Shown piece by piece: positions 34,124 to 43,912 of a stretch of 64,000 nt of DNA; position 1 is the first letter of the stretch, and every line of letters begins with the position of its first letter. Source of the stretch: Paenibacillus sp. UNC499MF (GTDB lineage Bacteria; Bacillota; Bacilli; Paenibacillales; NBRC-103111); contig NZ_FNVF01000012.1 of NCBI RefSeq assembly GCF_900107975.1, positions 1-64,000 of the forward strand, in the 5' to 3' direction. The notes below the pieces were generated by a model, which searched no databases, had not been told where the DNA came from, and saw nothing but the letters and a program-made list of their open reading frames with translations. Made by a program: the position numbers and the translations under genes.

Positions 34124-35809
34124 TTAGATCTTCATCACGCCGCCGGTGCTGGCGCTCGTTACAAGCTTGGAGTAGCGGGCCAGGTAGCCGGTTTTCACTT
34201 TCGGCTCGAACTCTTTCCAGCCTTTGCGGCGCTCTTCCATTTCTTCGTCGCTGATTTTCAGCTCGATTTTACGCTCGATCAGATCCAGTTCGATAATGTC
34301 CCCGTCCTGAACGAAGGCGATCGGTCCGCCTTCCGCCGCTTCCGGCGAAATGTGGCCGATGCTGATTCCGCGGGAGGCGCCGGAGAAACGGCCGTCCGTG
34401 ATCAGCCCGACTTTGGCGCCGAGTCCCATGCCGACGATTTGCGAAGTTGGAGCGAGCATTTCCGGCATGCCGGGGCCGCCTTTAGGACCTTCGTAGCGGA
34501 TGACCACCACGTGGCCTTCTTTGACTTTGCCGTTGGCGATGCCGTAAAGCGCATCGTCCTGGGAGTCAAAGCAGATGGCCGGGCCGACATGGCGTCCGCC
34601 TACGGAAGGATCTACCGCGCCGACCTTGATGATGCTGCCGTTCGGCGCCAGGTTGCCGAACAGGACCGCAAGGCCGCCGCGCTCGGAATGCGGGTTATCC
34701 AGCTTGTGGATAACATCGGTGTTCAAAATTTCCGCGCCCGCCACGTTCTCGGCCAGCGTCTTGCCGGTAACGGTCATACAGTCGCCTTTAATGGCGCCCG
34801 GCTTTTTGAGAAGCTCGTTGATAACCGCGCTCACGCCGCCGGCTTCGTGGATATCTTCGATATGCCAGTCCGATGCGGGAGCGACTTTGGACAAATGCGG
34901 CACGCGGTTCGCCACTTCGTTGATGCGCTCGATCGGATATTCGAATCCCGCTTCATGAGCGAGAGCCAGCGTATGAAGAACGGTATTCGTCGATCCGCCC
35001 ATAGCCATATCCAAAGCGAACGCGTTGTCGATGGCATCGATCGTAACGATGTCGCGCGGCTTCAGATCGAGCTTGATCAGCTCCATAAGCTGCGTCGCGG
35101 ACTGTCTTACGAACTCTCTGCGCTCCGGAGATACGGCGAGGATGGTGCCGTTGCCCGGCATAGCCAGTCCCAGCGCTTCACACAGGCAGTTCATGGAGTT
35201 AGCCGTGAACATGCCGGAACAGGAACCGCAAGTCGGACAGCCGTATTGCTCAAGCTCAAGAAGTGCTTTATCGTCGATCTTGCCGACCTGGTAGGCGCCT
35301 ACGCCTTCGAATACGGAAGTCAGGGAAATCGAACGGCCGTTGCTGTCCTTACCCGCTTTCATCGGGCCGCCGCTTACGAATACGGTCGGAATGTTGACGC
35401 GCAGGGCGCCCATCATCATGCCCGGAGTGATTTTGTCGCAGTTCGGGATACAAACCATGCCGTCGAACCAGTGCGCGGAAACGACCGTCTCCAGGGAATC
35501 GGCGATAATCTCGCGGCTCGGAAGGGAATAACGCATGCCGATGTGGCCCATGGCGATGCCGTCATCCACGCCGATCGTGTTGAATTCAAACGGAACGCCG
35601 CCCGCTTCGCGGATCGCTTCCTTAACGATTTTACCGAATTCTTGCAGGTGAACGTGTCCAGGTACGATATCGATGTAAGAGTTGCATACCGCGATAAACG
35701 GTTTGCCGAAATCCTCTTCTTTGACTCCGGCTGCGCGCAGCAAGCTGCGGTGCGGTGCCCGGTCGAACCCCTTCTTGATCATATCGCTTCTCATGCCTTG
35801 TTTAGCCAT
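34124..35809 (-). CDS. ilvD: Dihydroxy-acid dehydratase
   Basis: A 561-residue Fe-S enzyme of valine, leucine and isoleucine synthesis that dehydrates 2,3-dihydroxy-isovalerate and 2,3-dihydroxy-3-methylvalerate to the 2-keto acids. Cluster cysteines are seen in [16 protein letters not shown] and in [20 protein letters not shown]. Other conserved blocks are [32 protein letters not shown] and [24 protein letters not shown]. The length is normal. The start [21 protein letters not shown] is typical. It is not in an ilv operon here; other branched-chain genes are absent from the window. Confidence 0.97.
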   Translation of the reverse strand: MAKQGMRSDMIKKGFDRAPHRSLLRAAGVKEEDFGKPFIAVCNSYIDIVPGHVHLQEFGKIVKEAIREAGGVPFEFNTIGVDDGIAMGHIGMRYSLPSREIIADSLETVVSAHWFDGMVCIPNCDKITPGMMMGALRVNIPTVFVSGGPMKAGKDSNGRSISLTSVFEGVGAYQVGKIDDKALLELEQYGCPTCGSCSGMFTANSMNCLCEALGLAMPGNGTILAVSPERREFVRQSATQLMELIKLDLKPRDIVTIDAIDNAFALDMAMGGSTNTVLHTLALAHEAGFEYPIERINEVANRVPHLSKVAPASDWHIEDIHEAGGVSAVINELLKKPGAIKGDCMTVTGKTLAENVAGAEILNTDVIHKLDNPHSERGGLAVLFGNLAPNGSIIKVGAVDPSVGGRHVGPAICFDSQDDALYGIANGKVKEGHVVVIRYEGPKGGPGMPEMLAPTSQIVGMGLGAKVGLITDGRFSGASRGISIGHISPEAAEGGPIAFVQDGDIIELDLIERKIELKISDEEMEERRKGWKEFEPKVKTGYLARYSKLVTSASTGGVMKI

Positions 35810-35923
35810 CTATGATTCCTCCCGCTTCTATCAAGTGCGTTGCCGTTTTACTGCATTAAAAGGAATTGTATCACGGATAATCCTTTTTTGCCTATCTTTT
35901 TTGCAAAGGAATGTCGAAAAATA

Positions 35924-36655
35924 TCAATCGAAAATTTTCGCACGTTCTAGGGAAGTGAGCTTGCGGCCAGCAATGTCCAGGACGATCTTCCCTCCGGCAA
36001 GGCCCCAAATGCGGCTGGCATACCGTTCGGCGAACTCCACATTGTGCAGGGAGCAGACGACCGTCACCTTTTCCTTTTTGCAAAGCTCGCGCAAATCTTT
36101 CAGCACGCTGTTAGCGGCTTCGGGATCGAGACCGGATACAGGCTCGTCCGCAATGACAATTTTTGCGCCCTGCACGAGCGCCCGCGCGATCGAGACTCTC
36201 TGACGCTCTCCCCCGCTCAAATCCTCGACCTTTTTCTCGGCTTTGTCAAGCAGACCGACTTTCTCCAGATAGTCCATGGCAAGCACATGCTCGTCCCGGG
36301 CATTCGTGCCGGTCAACACGCGCATGACGGATTTCTCGTAAAAACGTCCTTTCAGCACGTTCTTGACCGCCGTCTGCTTCCGGTCCAGTGCCGGGCTCTC
36401 TTCAATAAACGCCCAGTCCCGCTTCAGCTTGAACTTCTCGGTGATCCCGAGCGAGGTGACGTCCCGGTCGTTATAGATGAACTGGCCGTCATCCCATTTT
36501 TCTTTCAACGCGATGCACTTCAGGAGCGTCGTTTTTCCGCTCCCGCTTGCGCCGACGAGCCCGATCAGCTCGCCTTCGTCGATTTGCAGCGATATTTTGG
36601 AAAGGATCTCCTGACCCGTGGTCAGCTTCTTGGTCAAATTGCGTATCGTCAACAT
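35924..36655 (-). CDS. Orphan ABC ATPase, PhnC-like
   Basis: A 243-residue importer-type ATPase with Walker A (GLVGASGSGKTT), the signature LSGGERQRVSIARAL, Walker B (KIVIADEPVSGLD) and the switch His (CSLHNVEFAERYASRIWGLAGGKIV). The last string and the LHNVE pattern are closest to the phosphonate importer ATPase PhnC. No permease or binding-protein gene is adjacent on either side, and the gene appears to be transcribed alone, so the substrate is open and the gene may be a remnant of a lost operon or serve a transporter elsewhere. Confidence 0.85.
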   Translation of the reverse strand: MLTIRNLTKKLTTGQEILSKISLQIDEGELIGLVGASGSGKTTLLKCIALKEKWDDGQFIYNDRDVTSLGITEKFKLKRDWAFIEESPALDRKQTAVKNVLKGRFYEKSVMRVLTGTNARDEHVLAMDYLEKVGLLDKAEKKVEDLSGGERQRVSIARALVQGAKIVIADEPVSGLDPEAANSVLKDLRELCKKEKVTVVCSLHNVEFAERYASRIWGLAGGKIVLDIAGRKLTSLERAKIFD

Positions 36656-36909
36656 CAGCCGTATGCTCCCTCGTCTCCGTTAGGTGCACACGCTTACAAC
36701 TGCGTGCGTCAGCCTTTGCTAGTTTCATCTATTATAGCAAAAACACGGTCGATGAGAAATCGTTGGTCAGGAGAACGCACGAAACCCTCCCGGCGGTGTC
36801 CGAAAGAAGACAACCGCGGAAGGGTCCGCAGAAACCGTTTATGACCTTGTGGCTTTAAGGGTTAACCGGCCCGATCGCCGGAATGACACGGATGTCGACG
36901 CTTCGTCTT

Positions 36910-39342
36910 TTATTTCTTCAGGCTTGCGTTAAGCTGATCGCACTCGGCGGCGGTCACGTTCTGACCGCAAACCGCAATCTGATCCTTCGGCTTGCCGTCC
37001 GCGACATCGCTGACAAGCTTATTGCCGAGAATATGGTTCAGCGCGTTCAAGTTGTAGCCGTTGTCCTGCTCGATCTGCCAGCCGAAAATACCGGCAAGCC
37101 CGTTGTCCTTGGCATACTGCGTTTTGAGCGCGACGGTGCGCGGCGTTTCGACGGTGATAAACGAGCCGATCGGATTTACGAGATAATCGGCATTGGCCGC
37201 TTTGTCGGTGTAAAGCTTATAACCGTTCTTAGGCTTCAGATCTTTATCCAGGTAATTCTGATAGAGATCGTAACCTTCGACGACTCCGGCTTCCCATGAG
37301 CCAACGCCGGCTATGCCGAGGATCAGGTTTTTGCCTTTCCAGGCGAGGTCGCCGAAAGTCGATTTACCGATTAAACCGTTCGTGTATTCCGTAATGTCTC
37401 CGTTTTTCATTGCCTTGGCACGATGGTAGTTGGCGATGCCGATCATGATTTTGTTGGCCGGAACGCCGTATCCTTTAAGCAGCTTGACAGTCGTATCCAG
37501 GGACAGATCGACGTGCTTGCCTGTGGCCGGGTCCTTGGTGTTCGGGTTCGGATAAAGCGGCGTGTGATGGCCGAGCTCCCGCTCCCAGGCTCCGCTCAGG
37601 TCATAGGTCATGGCGTAGAGACGGTTAAGATATTTGCTCGCTTCGGCCCAGTCGATCTTGGCCAGTTTGTCTTCCGTGGCCGGAATCGCGCTCGACAGGC
37701 GGTATTCCTTGCCGGTTTTCTTGGTGAGCCAGTCAAGGCCGGCCCGCAGTTCTTTCAGAAGTTTGATATAGTTCTCGGGATCGTCTTTGCGTGCCATCCC
37801 TATGACGGCACCGTCGGAAGCGGGATATTCCCAGTCGATGTCGACGCCGTCAAAGCCGAACTGTTCCAGGAAGCGGACGACGGAATCGACGAACGCCTTA
37901 CGGCGCGTCGTGTCGGAAGCCATCCACGGGAAGCCTTCGCTCAGCGTCCAGCCGCCTACGGAAAGATCCAGCTTCAGGTGCGGGTTCGCTTTGCGGAGCT
38001 GATAAAGCGCGCCGAAAACGCCTGCGACATCGTTCGGATCGAGATCGTACATGCTCTCGGTTCCCGTGATTTTGCCTCCCGTCTGACCCGGAAGCGTACG
38101 CAGGAAAGCGGCTTCAAAATCCGCGATGGCCATCGCTCCGTCAGGCAGGCTGCTCTGCTTGCACGTCCGGTTGACCGAAGCCGGCGCAGTTGTCGGGAAG
38201 CCGGGGTCCTGCGTGTTCTGGGCAGCCGGGAAGCAGATGCCCGCGAAGCCGTAGACGAGACGGTTCACGTTCTTCACCGGAAGCTTGGTGAAATCGAAAC
38301 GGCGGCCGTAGATGGCCCAGTCGCCGAGGTACTCGACCACTTCCTGCCCGGCGCTCATTTCATACGTGTTGTGCTGCGTCGGCAGTGTGCCGGAAGGAAG
38401 CTTGGCGACCCGGCCGCCGTTGTCGGCGTCAAAGCCGGGATGGTTGCCGCCGGGGTCCGTGGCGGGATCGATGCCGCCCTTGGTGCCGCCCGTTCCCGTA
38501 CCGGATACGGGGTGGCCCGCGCTGACGGCTCCCGTCGGGTTAAGTTTACCGGCGTTCGTGTTGCCGGTTCCCGGATTAGCCGTGCCGTAATCTATGTTGT
38601 TCGGGATGGATACCGGACAAAGATCGTTGCTGATCTTGCCGGCTACCTCCCACATGTTATAGGTCGTGTCGTCAGGCGCGATGCCATGAACATCGTTAAG
38701 GGCTCTGTAAGCTTTGCCTTTATAGCCGACAATTTTGCCTTTGGCGTAAATTTTCGAAGCGCTCCAGTCCGGGGCGCAGAAAGGCGTCGTCGGCTCCGGC
38801 TTGGTCGGATCCGAAGAATCCAGCTTCCAGAGCGTCGGCGTCGTTGCAGGCTCCCAGCCAACGAGCGCGGTGTGCGCGGCGAGAGCTTTATACGTTTTGC
38901 CGTTATAAGTCACAAGATCGCCTACTTTGTAGGCGGTGCCGGCCTGCCAGGAGGGTGCACCGGTACCCGGGCTAGGACTTGGAGTTGGGCTCGTACTTGG
39001 AGTCGGGCTTGGACTTGTACTCGGTCCGGGACTCGGGCTTGGGCTTGGACTCGGGCTTGGGCTTGGACTCGGACTTGGGCTCGGTGTAGGGTCCGACGAT
39101 TTTTTCCACAGTGAAGCTACGTTCGGGGGTTCCCAACCGTTCAAGGAAGTATGGGGCTGCAGGCATTCATACGTCACACCGTTGTAGGAAACAAGATCTT
39201 TCGCTTTGTAAGCCGTGTTCGGCGCCCATTGGGCGGCCGCTCCCGATGATGTCGAGGGATAGATGGGAAGTAAACTGAGCAATAAGGTGACCAGCAGCAG
39301 CAATGGGAGTAATTTCTTACCGTACGCTTGCGTTGCGTGCAT
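36910..39342 (-). CDS. Secreted GH18 chitinase with three chitin-binding modules
   Basis: An 810-residue secreted endo-type chitinase. Order: signal peptide (about 1-37, LLPLLLLVTLLLSLLPIY), CBM5/12 module (38-81, WAPNTAYKAKDLVSYNGVTY), Ser-Pro repeat linker (84-127), second CBM5/12 (131-175), third and more divergent module (191-234), a Gly/Asn/Pro-rich linker, then the GH18 barrel (about 335-790). The catalytic DxxDxDxE motif is intact (D498, D501, D503 and acid E505 in FDGVDIDWEYP). SVGGW and MTYDLSGAWE are the other conserved strands. AAAGGAG precedes the ATG. A cre-like site 160 bases upstream points to carbon catabolite control. Confidence 0.95.
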   Translation of the reverse strand: MHATQAYGKKLLPLLLLVTLLLSLLPIYPSTSSGAAAQWAPNTAYKAKDLVSYNGVTYECLQPHTSLNGWEPPNVASLWKKSSDPTPSPSPSPSPSPSPSPSPSPGPSTSPSPTPSTSPTPSPSPGTGAPSWQAGTAYKVGDLVTYNGKTYKALAAHTALVGWEPATTPTLWKLDSSDPTKPEPTTPFCAPDWSASKIYAKGKIVGYKGKAYRALNDVHGIAPDDTTYNMWEVAGKISNDLCPVSIPNNIDYGTANPGTGNTNAGKLNPTGAVSAGHPVSGTGTGGTKGGIDPATDPGGNHPGFDADNGGRVAKLPSGTLPTQHNTYEMSAGQEVVEYLGDWAIYGRRFDFTKLPVKNVNRLVYGFAGICFPAAQNTQDPGFPTTAPASVNRTCKQSSLPDGAMAIADFEAAFLRTLPGQTGGKITGTESMYDLDPNDVAGVFGALYQLRKANPHLKLDLSVGGWTLSEGFPWMASDTTRRKAFVDSVVRFLEQFGFDGVDIDWEYPASDGAVIGMARKDDPENYIKLLKELRAGLDWLTKKTGKEYRLSSAIPATEDKLAKIDWAEASKYLNRLYAMTYDLSGAWERELGHHTPLYPNPNTKDPATGKHVDLSLDTTVKLLKGYGVPANKIMIGIANYHRAKAMKNGDITEYTNGLIGKSTFGDLAWKGKNLILGIAGVGSWEAGVVEGYDLYQNYLDKDLKPKNGYKLYTDKAANADYLVNPIGSFITVETPRTVALKTQYAKDNGLAGIFGWQIEQDNGYNLNALNHILGNKLVSDVADGKPKDQIAVCGQNVTAAECDQLNASLKK
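38962..39093 (-). repeat. Tandem Ser-Pro codon repeat in the chitinase gene
   Basis: About 44 codons alternate Pro with Ser/Thr, made of nearly identical 6-base units of the type CCSAGY. Such tracts expand and contract by slippage, so linker length may vary between strains. Confidence 0.8.
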
Positions 39343-39503
39343 AAAATAACTCCTTTCACTATTTGGATTTTGTGCGGTCCTTGCCTTCCCTGGCAGGCGT
39401 AAAGATTCTATCGTCTCCTTCCTTGTAAATTGTATAAAATCTCCCGAAATGAAAGGAGCTTATACCGGTGTCGGCGCTGAAGCCATGCTCTTATTTTTAA
39501 ATA

Positions 39504-39518
39504 TGGAAGCGTTTTCCA
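39504..39518. promoter_or_regulatory. cre-like catabolite control site upstream of the chitinase gene
   Basis: TGGAAGCGTTTTCCA fits the CcpA consensus (TGNAANCGNTNNCA) with perfect outer symmetry. Its distance from the gene (about 160 bases) is larger than for typical roadblock sites, so it would act at an upstream promoter. Confidence 0.6.
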
Positions 39519-39570
39519 CAAGGGGGACATTCGCATGATGGAGGGAGAATTATATCCATTTTACTGGAAA

Positions 39571-39599
39571 ATAAAAAGAAGCCCTAAAGGCTTCTTTTT
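39571..39599 (-). terminator. Terminator of the MBL-TetR operon
   Basis: AAGAAGCC, a 5-base loop and GGCTTCTT with T's on both reading directions, about 95 bases after the TetR stop codon. Confidence 0.8.
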
Positions 39600-39693
39600 G
39601 TACATGAACTATGCGTGACGCCGAGCAACGAGCTCCGGGAGCTTCGCGCGGTGAGAAATACGGATCGAAATCCGTTGCGGCTGGAAGAGCCTT

Positions 39694-40296
39694 CTATTCC
39701 GAAGCAGAATCTAACGGCCCGGTTTCCCCTTGTTTCATCACATGAATACCCGCCAGAAAAGCCGAGATAAGCAGCTTCTGGCTCTCCTCCACCGAAAGCG
39801 CCATCCCGAAGCCTCCGGAACGCTCGATGGACGAGAAGCCGTGCAAAATGCTGCGGAGTCCTCTTGTCGCGTGGATGGCCGCATCTCCTTCCAGCCCGTA
39901 ATAGCCGAGCACTCCGACGATAAGGCTGACTATTTCCGCCGAAATGCGCTCCAGCTCCATCTCCTGCCGGCCGGGTGCGCGGAGAGTCGCTTCGTAAAGA
40001 CCGGGATGTTGGCGTGCATAGGCCGCGTAAGCCGCCCCGAATGCAAAAACAGCCTCATCCCCTTCCGATCCTTCGACGGCAGCGGCCAAATCGCCGTGAA
40101 GAATCGTCAGGCTGTAGAGAGCAAGTTTGGCCCTCAGAGCACCCAGTCCTTCGATATGATTGTACAGAGACGGAGAGCGCACGTTGAGCTTTTTTGCGAG
40201 CAAGGCCAGGGTCACGGCCTCAAAGCCGTGTTCGTCGGCCAGCTCGGCAGCCGCTCTGAGAAGCGTTTGTTCATCGAGACCGATTCTGGGTGACAT
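39694..40296 (-). CDS. TetR/AcrR-family regulator (WHG-type C-terminal domain)
   Basis: A 200-residue TetR regulator. The helix-turn-helix (about 8-55) reads TLLRAAAELADEHGFEAVTLALLAKKLNVRSPSLYNHIEGL, and the C-terminal domain has the Tyr/His-rich pattern of the WHG group (AYARQHPGLYEATL, GLRSILHGFSSIE). It directly follows the MBL hydrolase gene with no intergenic base, so the two are cotranscribed. Two perfect 17-bp palindromes over the operon promoter (41053-41069 and 41077-41093) are very likely its operators, giving autorepression of the pair. Confidence 0.9.
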   Translation of the reverse strand: MSPRIGLDEQTLLRAAAELADEHGFEAVTLALLAKKLNVRSPSLYNHIEGLGALRAKLALYSLTILHGDLAAAVEGSEGDEAVFAFGAAYAAYARQHPGLYEATLRAPGRQEMELERISAEIVSLIVGVLGYYGLEGDAAIHATRGLRSILHGFSSIERSGGFGMALSVEESQKLLISAFLAGIHVMKQGETGPLDSASE

Positions 40297-41031
40297 TTAC
40301 AGGGAACTCCTTCCGTTCAACGCGGTTGCGAGATTACGTTCGGCGGCGGAAATGGCCAGATCCAGCTTGACGGCAGGGTCTTGCAGCATCGTTCCATGGC
40401 CGACCGCAAGCAGAGACGGGGTATAATGCCGGAGCTTCTTGACGCTTTCCAGCGCTTCGTATTTGTTCCAGGTAGCCAAGGCCGGAAACGGGAACAGCAG
40501 CTTAACTTGACCGGAAACCGCTATCCCCGCTCTGAGCTGAAGAGCGTCACCCGCAATGACGGCATTGCTCCGCACATCGAGAAAGCTCATCGAGCCCGGC
40601 GTATGTCCCGGTGTCGATAAGGCAAGCAGGGAGCCGATCCGGTCACCTTCCTTTAAAAGCACGTCGGGGACTGTTGTCACCTTCTTCGGAACGGCCCCGC
40701 GCACGGGCAGTTGAGGCTCATCCGCATCAAGAGTAACGTCTCCCTTGAGCAGCCGCGCGTCACGAGCGGAGATAAATACCTCCGCATGTGGCAGGGTCTT
40801 CTTAAGCTCGTCGAGAGCGCCGACATGATCGTCATGGGCATGCGTCAGGACGATCCGCTTGATCGGCTTGCCGATCTCCCCGGCGGCTTTCATAATGCCT
40901 TTGGCACTAAAAGGCATCGCCGCGTCTACGAGCGTCAGTCCGTCCTTTTCTTCCACCAGATAACAGTTTACCGGGAAAAGCCGGGGTAAAAAAGCTAATT
41001 GATACAGGTTTCCTGCTTGCGTAATTTTCAT
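40297..41031 (-). CDS. MBL-fold metallo-hydrolase
   Basis: A 244-residue metallo-beta-lactamase-fold hydrolase. The zinc motif HxHxDH is intact (LTHAHDDHVGALDEL), followed by the later ligands in TPGHTPGSMSF, VIAGDAL and LLAVGHGTML. The family covers glyoxalase II, lactonases and others; no feature singles out one activity. AGGAGGA lies before the ATG. It is the first gene of the operon with the TetR regulator, under the two palindromic operators, so a substrate-induced detoxification role is a fair inference. Confidence 0.9.
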   Translation of the reverse strand: MKITQAGNLYQLAFLPRLFPVNCYLVEEKDGLTLVDAAMPFSAKGIMKAAGEIGKPIKRIVLTHAHDDHVGALDELKKTLPHAEVFISARDARLLKGDVTLDADEPQLPVRGAVPKKVTTVPDVLLKEGDRIGSLLALSTPGHTPGSMSFLDVRSNAVIAGDALQLRAGIAVSGQVKLLFPFPALATWNKYEALESVKKLRHYTPSLLAVGHGTMLQDPAVKLDLAISAAERNLATALNGRSSL

Positions 41032-41052
41032 CGATTATTCCTCCGTTTTCAA

Positions 41053-41093
41053 AACTAATATCGTTAGTTTTATAATAACTAATGCGATTAGTT
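41053..41093. promoter_or_regulatory. Pair of TetR operators
   Basis: AACTAATATCGTTAGTT (41053-41069) and AACTAATGCGATTAGTT (41077-41093) share the pattern AACTAATnnnnTTAGTT, with symmetric flanks. The second fills the spacer between -35 and -10 of the operon promoter and the first lies just downstream. Confidence 0.85.
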
Positions 41094-41100
41094 TTGACAA
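41072..41100 (-). promoter_or_regulatory. Promoter of the MBL-TetR operon
   Basis: On the minus strand, TTGTCA (41100-41095) and TATTAT (41077-41072) with a 17-base spacer that is filled by an operator. Confidence 0.8.
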
Positions 41101-41140
41101 CCCTTAATTTCCACCTCCTCCTCTGCCCACCGGAAAAAAA

Positions 41141-41172
41141 GCAAAAAGACCCCTGAATGGTCAGGGGTCTTG
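41141..41172 (-). terminator. Terminator of the catalase gene
   Basis: On the minus strand, AAGACCCCTGA and TCAGGGGTCTT around a 4-base loop are followed by TTTTT. Confidence 0.9.
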
Positions 41173-41213
41173 CATTCAAGCCTGCCGATAGAAGCACAGG
41201 TTCCTCCGCCTTC

Positions 41214-43352
41214 TTACTTGGCCTGCGAATGCAGACTGCGGTTCCAGTGGCGGTGCTGGGCGACGGCCGCCGCGAAATCACGGCTGAAGCCGGCAGCTTC
41301 GTCCGCACACTCCGCCGTCAGAACACCCGGCTGAATTTCCGGCGCAGCCGGAGCCGCAGCCTGGGCGTTTCCTGCTTCCGAAGAACCGGCAATTCCCGCT
41401 GCGGCGAGAAGCTCCGCGCCTTCACCGACAGCACCGATGGTCTTATAGTGCTGGAAGGCTTCTTTAACGAAGTCCGCAGATTTGGAATCCGCCAGAAGCT
41501 CGTCGGCGCTTTGACGCCCTCCTGCGATATAAACGGCGTCAAACAGGACGGAATCGGCCGTGAGCAGGGAATGATCCACTTCCAGCGGATTTCCGCCGTC
41601 GCACACGATCGTGCCCAATTGCACGCTGACCACCTCCGGTACGAGACCAGCCGCTTTCAGCGCTTGGAGCATGCCGCTCACTTCTTTGCCGCGGAAGCCG
41701 TTGCCGGCCAGCACGGCCACCTTGCGGGTCAGCGGTGTTTTCACCGTGTTCATCTGGCTGAGTGCCGGCGATGACAGCGCCACGCCGTTATCGGCCGCGC
41801 CTTCCGGCGCTTTGGCGCCGATTCCCGCCGCGATCCGTGTCGCCAGATCCACACTTACCTGACTGAACATATCGACGGCCCGCTGGCGGATTTCTTTCGT
41901 TTTCACTTTGCCGAGCTCGAAGCGGAAAGCGTTCACGATATGCTGTTTTTCCACGTCAGACATGCTGTTCCAGAACAAGGTCGCCTGGCTGAAATGATCC
42001 TTGAAGCTGTCGCTTCGCGCCTGAATTTTGCGGCCTTCCACCTTCTCCGCATAGTGGGCATAGCCGCCCTCTTTTTCGGACGCGGGCTCCGGAGAGTTGC
42101 TGGCCAGAGAATTTTTGTGATAGCTGACCGGACCGCGGTTGATCGTCATCCGGTGCATGCCGTCGCGCTGGTTGTTGTGCACGGGAGCGACCGGACGGTT
42201 GATCGGGATTTCGTGGAAGTTCGGCCCTCCCAGGCGGGAAAGCTGAGTGTCCGTATAAGAAAACAGTCTGCCTTGAAGCAGAGGATCGTTCGTAAAATCA
42301 ATCCCCGGAACGACATGTCCCGGATGGAAAGCGATTTGCTCGGTTTCGGCGAAGAAATTGTCGGTATTGCGGTTGAGCGTCATTTTACCGATAATTTTCA
42401 CCGGAACCTGCTCTTCCGGCCAGATCTTGGTCGGGTCGAGAATATCGAAGTCGAACATAAATTCGTCTTCTTCTTTAATGATCTGAACGCCGAACTCGAA
42501 TTCCGGGTAATTGCCCGTCTCGATGGCATTCCACAAATCCCTGCGGTTGAAGTCCGGATCTTTGCCCGCCAGCTTCTGCACTTCGTCCCACACAAGGGAA
42601 TGTACGCCCAATAGAGGCTTCCAGTGGAATTTGACGAAGTGGCCTTTGCCCTGTTCGTTTACGAATCGGAACGTATGTACACCGAAACCTTCCATCATCC
42701 GGAAACTGCGCGGAAGCGAACGGTCCGACATCGCCCACATTACCATATGAGCCGTCTCGGTATTGGAAGTCACGAAGTCCCAGAACGTATCGTGCGCGGA
42801 CTGGGCCTGCGGGATTTCATTATGAGGCTCCGGTTTGACCGCATGGACAAAGTCCGGAAATTTCATCGCGTCCTGGATAAAGAAGACGGGCATGTTGTTG
42901 CCGACGAGATCGTAATTGCCTTCCTCCGTATAAAACTTCGTAGCGAAGCCGCGGACGTCACGGACGGTATCGGCAGAGCCGCGCGACCCGGCAACGGTCG
43001 AGAAACGAACAAAAACCGGCGTTTTCACGGAAGGATCCTGAAGGAATTTCGCTTTTGTATATTCCGTCATAGGTTCGTATACCTGAAAATAGCCGTGCGC
43101 TCCAAATCCTCTTGCGTGTACGATACGCTCCGGAATACGCTCGTGGTCGAAATGAGTCATTTTTTCCCGGAAATGAAAATCTTCCATCAAAGTCGGACCG
43201 CGTACCCCTGCTTTCAAGGAGTGCTCATCTTCACTGACCCGAAGGCCTTGATTGGTCGTCAACTTCTGCCCGGAATCGTCCACCCGGTACTGTTCAAGCT
43301 GGTTATCCTTGCTTTGTTCGTTTACAGGTTCGCGCTGATCGTCTTTTTTCAT
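41214..43352 (-). CDS. katE: Large-subunit catalase (KatE/HPII type)
   Basis: A 712-residue clade II catalase that disproportionates hydrogen peroxide. Heme-side residues are in place: catalytic His in [12 protein letters not shown], Asn in [11 protein letters not shown] and the heme-ligand Tyr in [18 protein letters not shown]. After about residue 530 comes the extra C-terminal flavodoxin/DJ-1-like domain ([29 protein letters not shown], and an Ala-rich segment before the end) that only large catalases have. In Bacillus the relative KatE/KatX group belongs to stress and spore regulons; this is not visible here. AGGAGG precedes the ATG. It has its own terminator. Confidence 0.95.
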   Translation of the reverse strand: MKKDDQREPVNEQSKDNQLEQYRVDDSGQKLTTNQGLRVSEDEHSLKAGVRGPTLMEDFHFREKMTHFDHERIPERIVHARGFGAHGYFQVYEPMTEYTKAKFLQDPSVKTPVFVRFSTVAGSRGSADTVRDVRGFATKFYTEEGNYDLVGNNMPVFFIQDAMKFPDFVHAVKPEPHNEIPQAQSAHDTFWDFVTSNTETAHMVMWAMSDRSLPRSFRMMEGFGVHTFRFVNEQGKGHFVKFHWKPLLGVHSLVWDEVQKLAGKDPDFNRRDLWNAIETGNYPEFEFGVQIIKEEDEFMFDFDILDPTKIWPEEQVPVKIIGKMTLNRNTDNFFAETEQIAFHPGHVVPGIDFTNDPLLQGRLFSYTDTQLSRLGGPNFHEIPINRPVAPVHNNQRDGMHRMTINRGPVSYHKNSLASNSPEPASEKEGGYAHYAEKVEGRKIQARSDSFKDHFSQATLFWNSMSDVEKQHIVNAFRFELGKVKTKEIRQRAVDMFSQVSVDLATRIAAGIGAKAPEGAADNGVALSSPALSQMNTVKTPLTRKVAVLAGNGFRGKEVSGMLQALKAAGLVPEVVSVQLGTIVCDGGNPLEVDHSLLTADSVLFDAVYIAGGRQSADELLADSKSADFVKEAFQHYKTIGAVGEGAELLAAAGIAGSSEAGNAQAAAPAAPEIQPGVLTAECADEAAGFSRDFAAAVAQHRHWNRSLHSQAK

Positions 43353-43499
43353 CGGACAACCTCCTTTGATCGTTTAGGAAATGAACTCTTCTACTTAGTA
43401 ACCTGTTTGGGGTAAAGCCAAACGGATATGAAAAAATGAAGATCGTTACATTTTTTGCCATGCGACAATTTTCAACAGCCGGCTGCCATCCGACCGACA

Positions 43500-43528
43500 C
43501 AAAAATCCCCGCCTCTGGGGCAGGGATT
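43500..43528 (-). terminator. Terminator of the YjcZ-type gene
   Basis: On the minus strand, AATCCCTGCC and GGCGGGGATT around a 5-base loop are followed by TTT. Confidence 0.8.
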
Positions 43529-43546
43529 CCGATTGCCGAGTGACGT

Positions 43547-43666
43547 CTAGTACAAGAACGTGCGGGAAACGATAACCAGCAGAATGAAGAGAACCAAAAT
43601 TACAGCCGTGCTGGTGTATTTGATTCCGTAGCCCGCTCCAACGCCTGCTCCTCCGACATAACCCAT
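43547..43666 (-). CDS. YjcZ-family sporulation peptide
   Basis: A 39-residue peptide: a Gly/Tyr-rich start (MGYVGGAGVGAGYGIKYTST) followed by one hydrophobic helix (AVILVLFILLVIVSRTFLY). This is the YjcZ family of tiny sporulation-associated membrane peptides of Bacillales. AAAGGGTG lies before the ATG. A sequence resembling a sigma-E -10 element (CATACGAT on the coding strand, 43707-43700) sits about 35 bases upstream, in keeping with mother-cell expression, although no good -35 is seen. It has its own terminator. Confidence 0.85.
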   Translation of the reverse strand: MGYVGGAGVGAGYGIKYTSTAVILVLFILLVIVSRTFLY

Positions 43667-43912
43667 GCGTTAACACCCTTTCTTTAGTTGGGATAATACA
43701 TCGTATGCGCCGTGCGTTTATCGTTATTGGACTCCTCTCCCGCTCCCGGAAAATTTTTGCGGAATCGGCGTCAAACGGGAAGCCTCTCTTCAAGGTCGGC
43801 ATCAAACTACCAGAAATGGTCATGACATTGACCTACTAAGAGGGAGGCTCTCCTTTTACAATGAAATAAATTCGCCCCGCAGCGGGCCTGTCAACCTGGA
43901 GGAACCAACTTG

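Larger units (their letters stand above)
39343..39693. other. Intergenic region between chitinase and TetR genes
   Basis: It contains the chitinase upstream region with a cre-like site (39504-39518) and the terminator of the MBL/TetR operon (39571-39599). No gene is seen. Confidence 0.5.

Noticed and set aside
34352-35815. 487-codon open frame opposite ilvD
   Set aside because: It is a shadow of the complete ilvD gene, with no start signal and no protein-like composition.
37423-39114. Long open frame (563 codons) on the + strand opposite the chitinase gene
   Set aside because: It has no ribosome binding site or recognisable domain, and it mirrors the high-GC codon pattern and the Ser-Pro repeat of the chitinase on the other strand.
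43681-43900. Possible structured RNA between the YjcZ gene and the isomerase gene (AGCCTC/GAGGCT arms far apart)
   Set aside because: Pairing is imperfect and the loop is long; no known RNA class is recognised.
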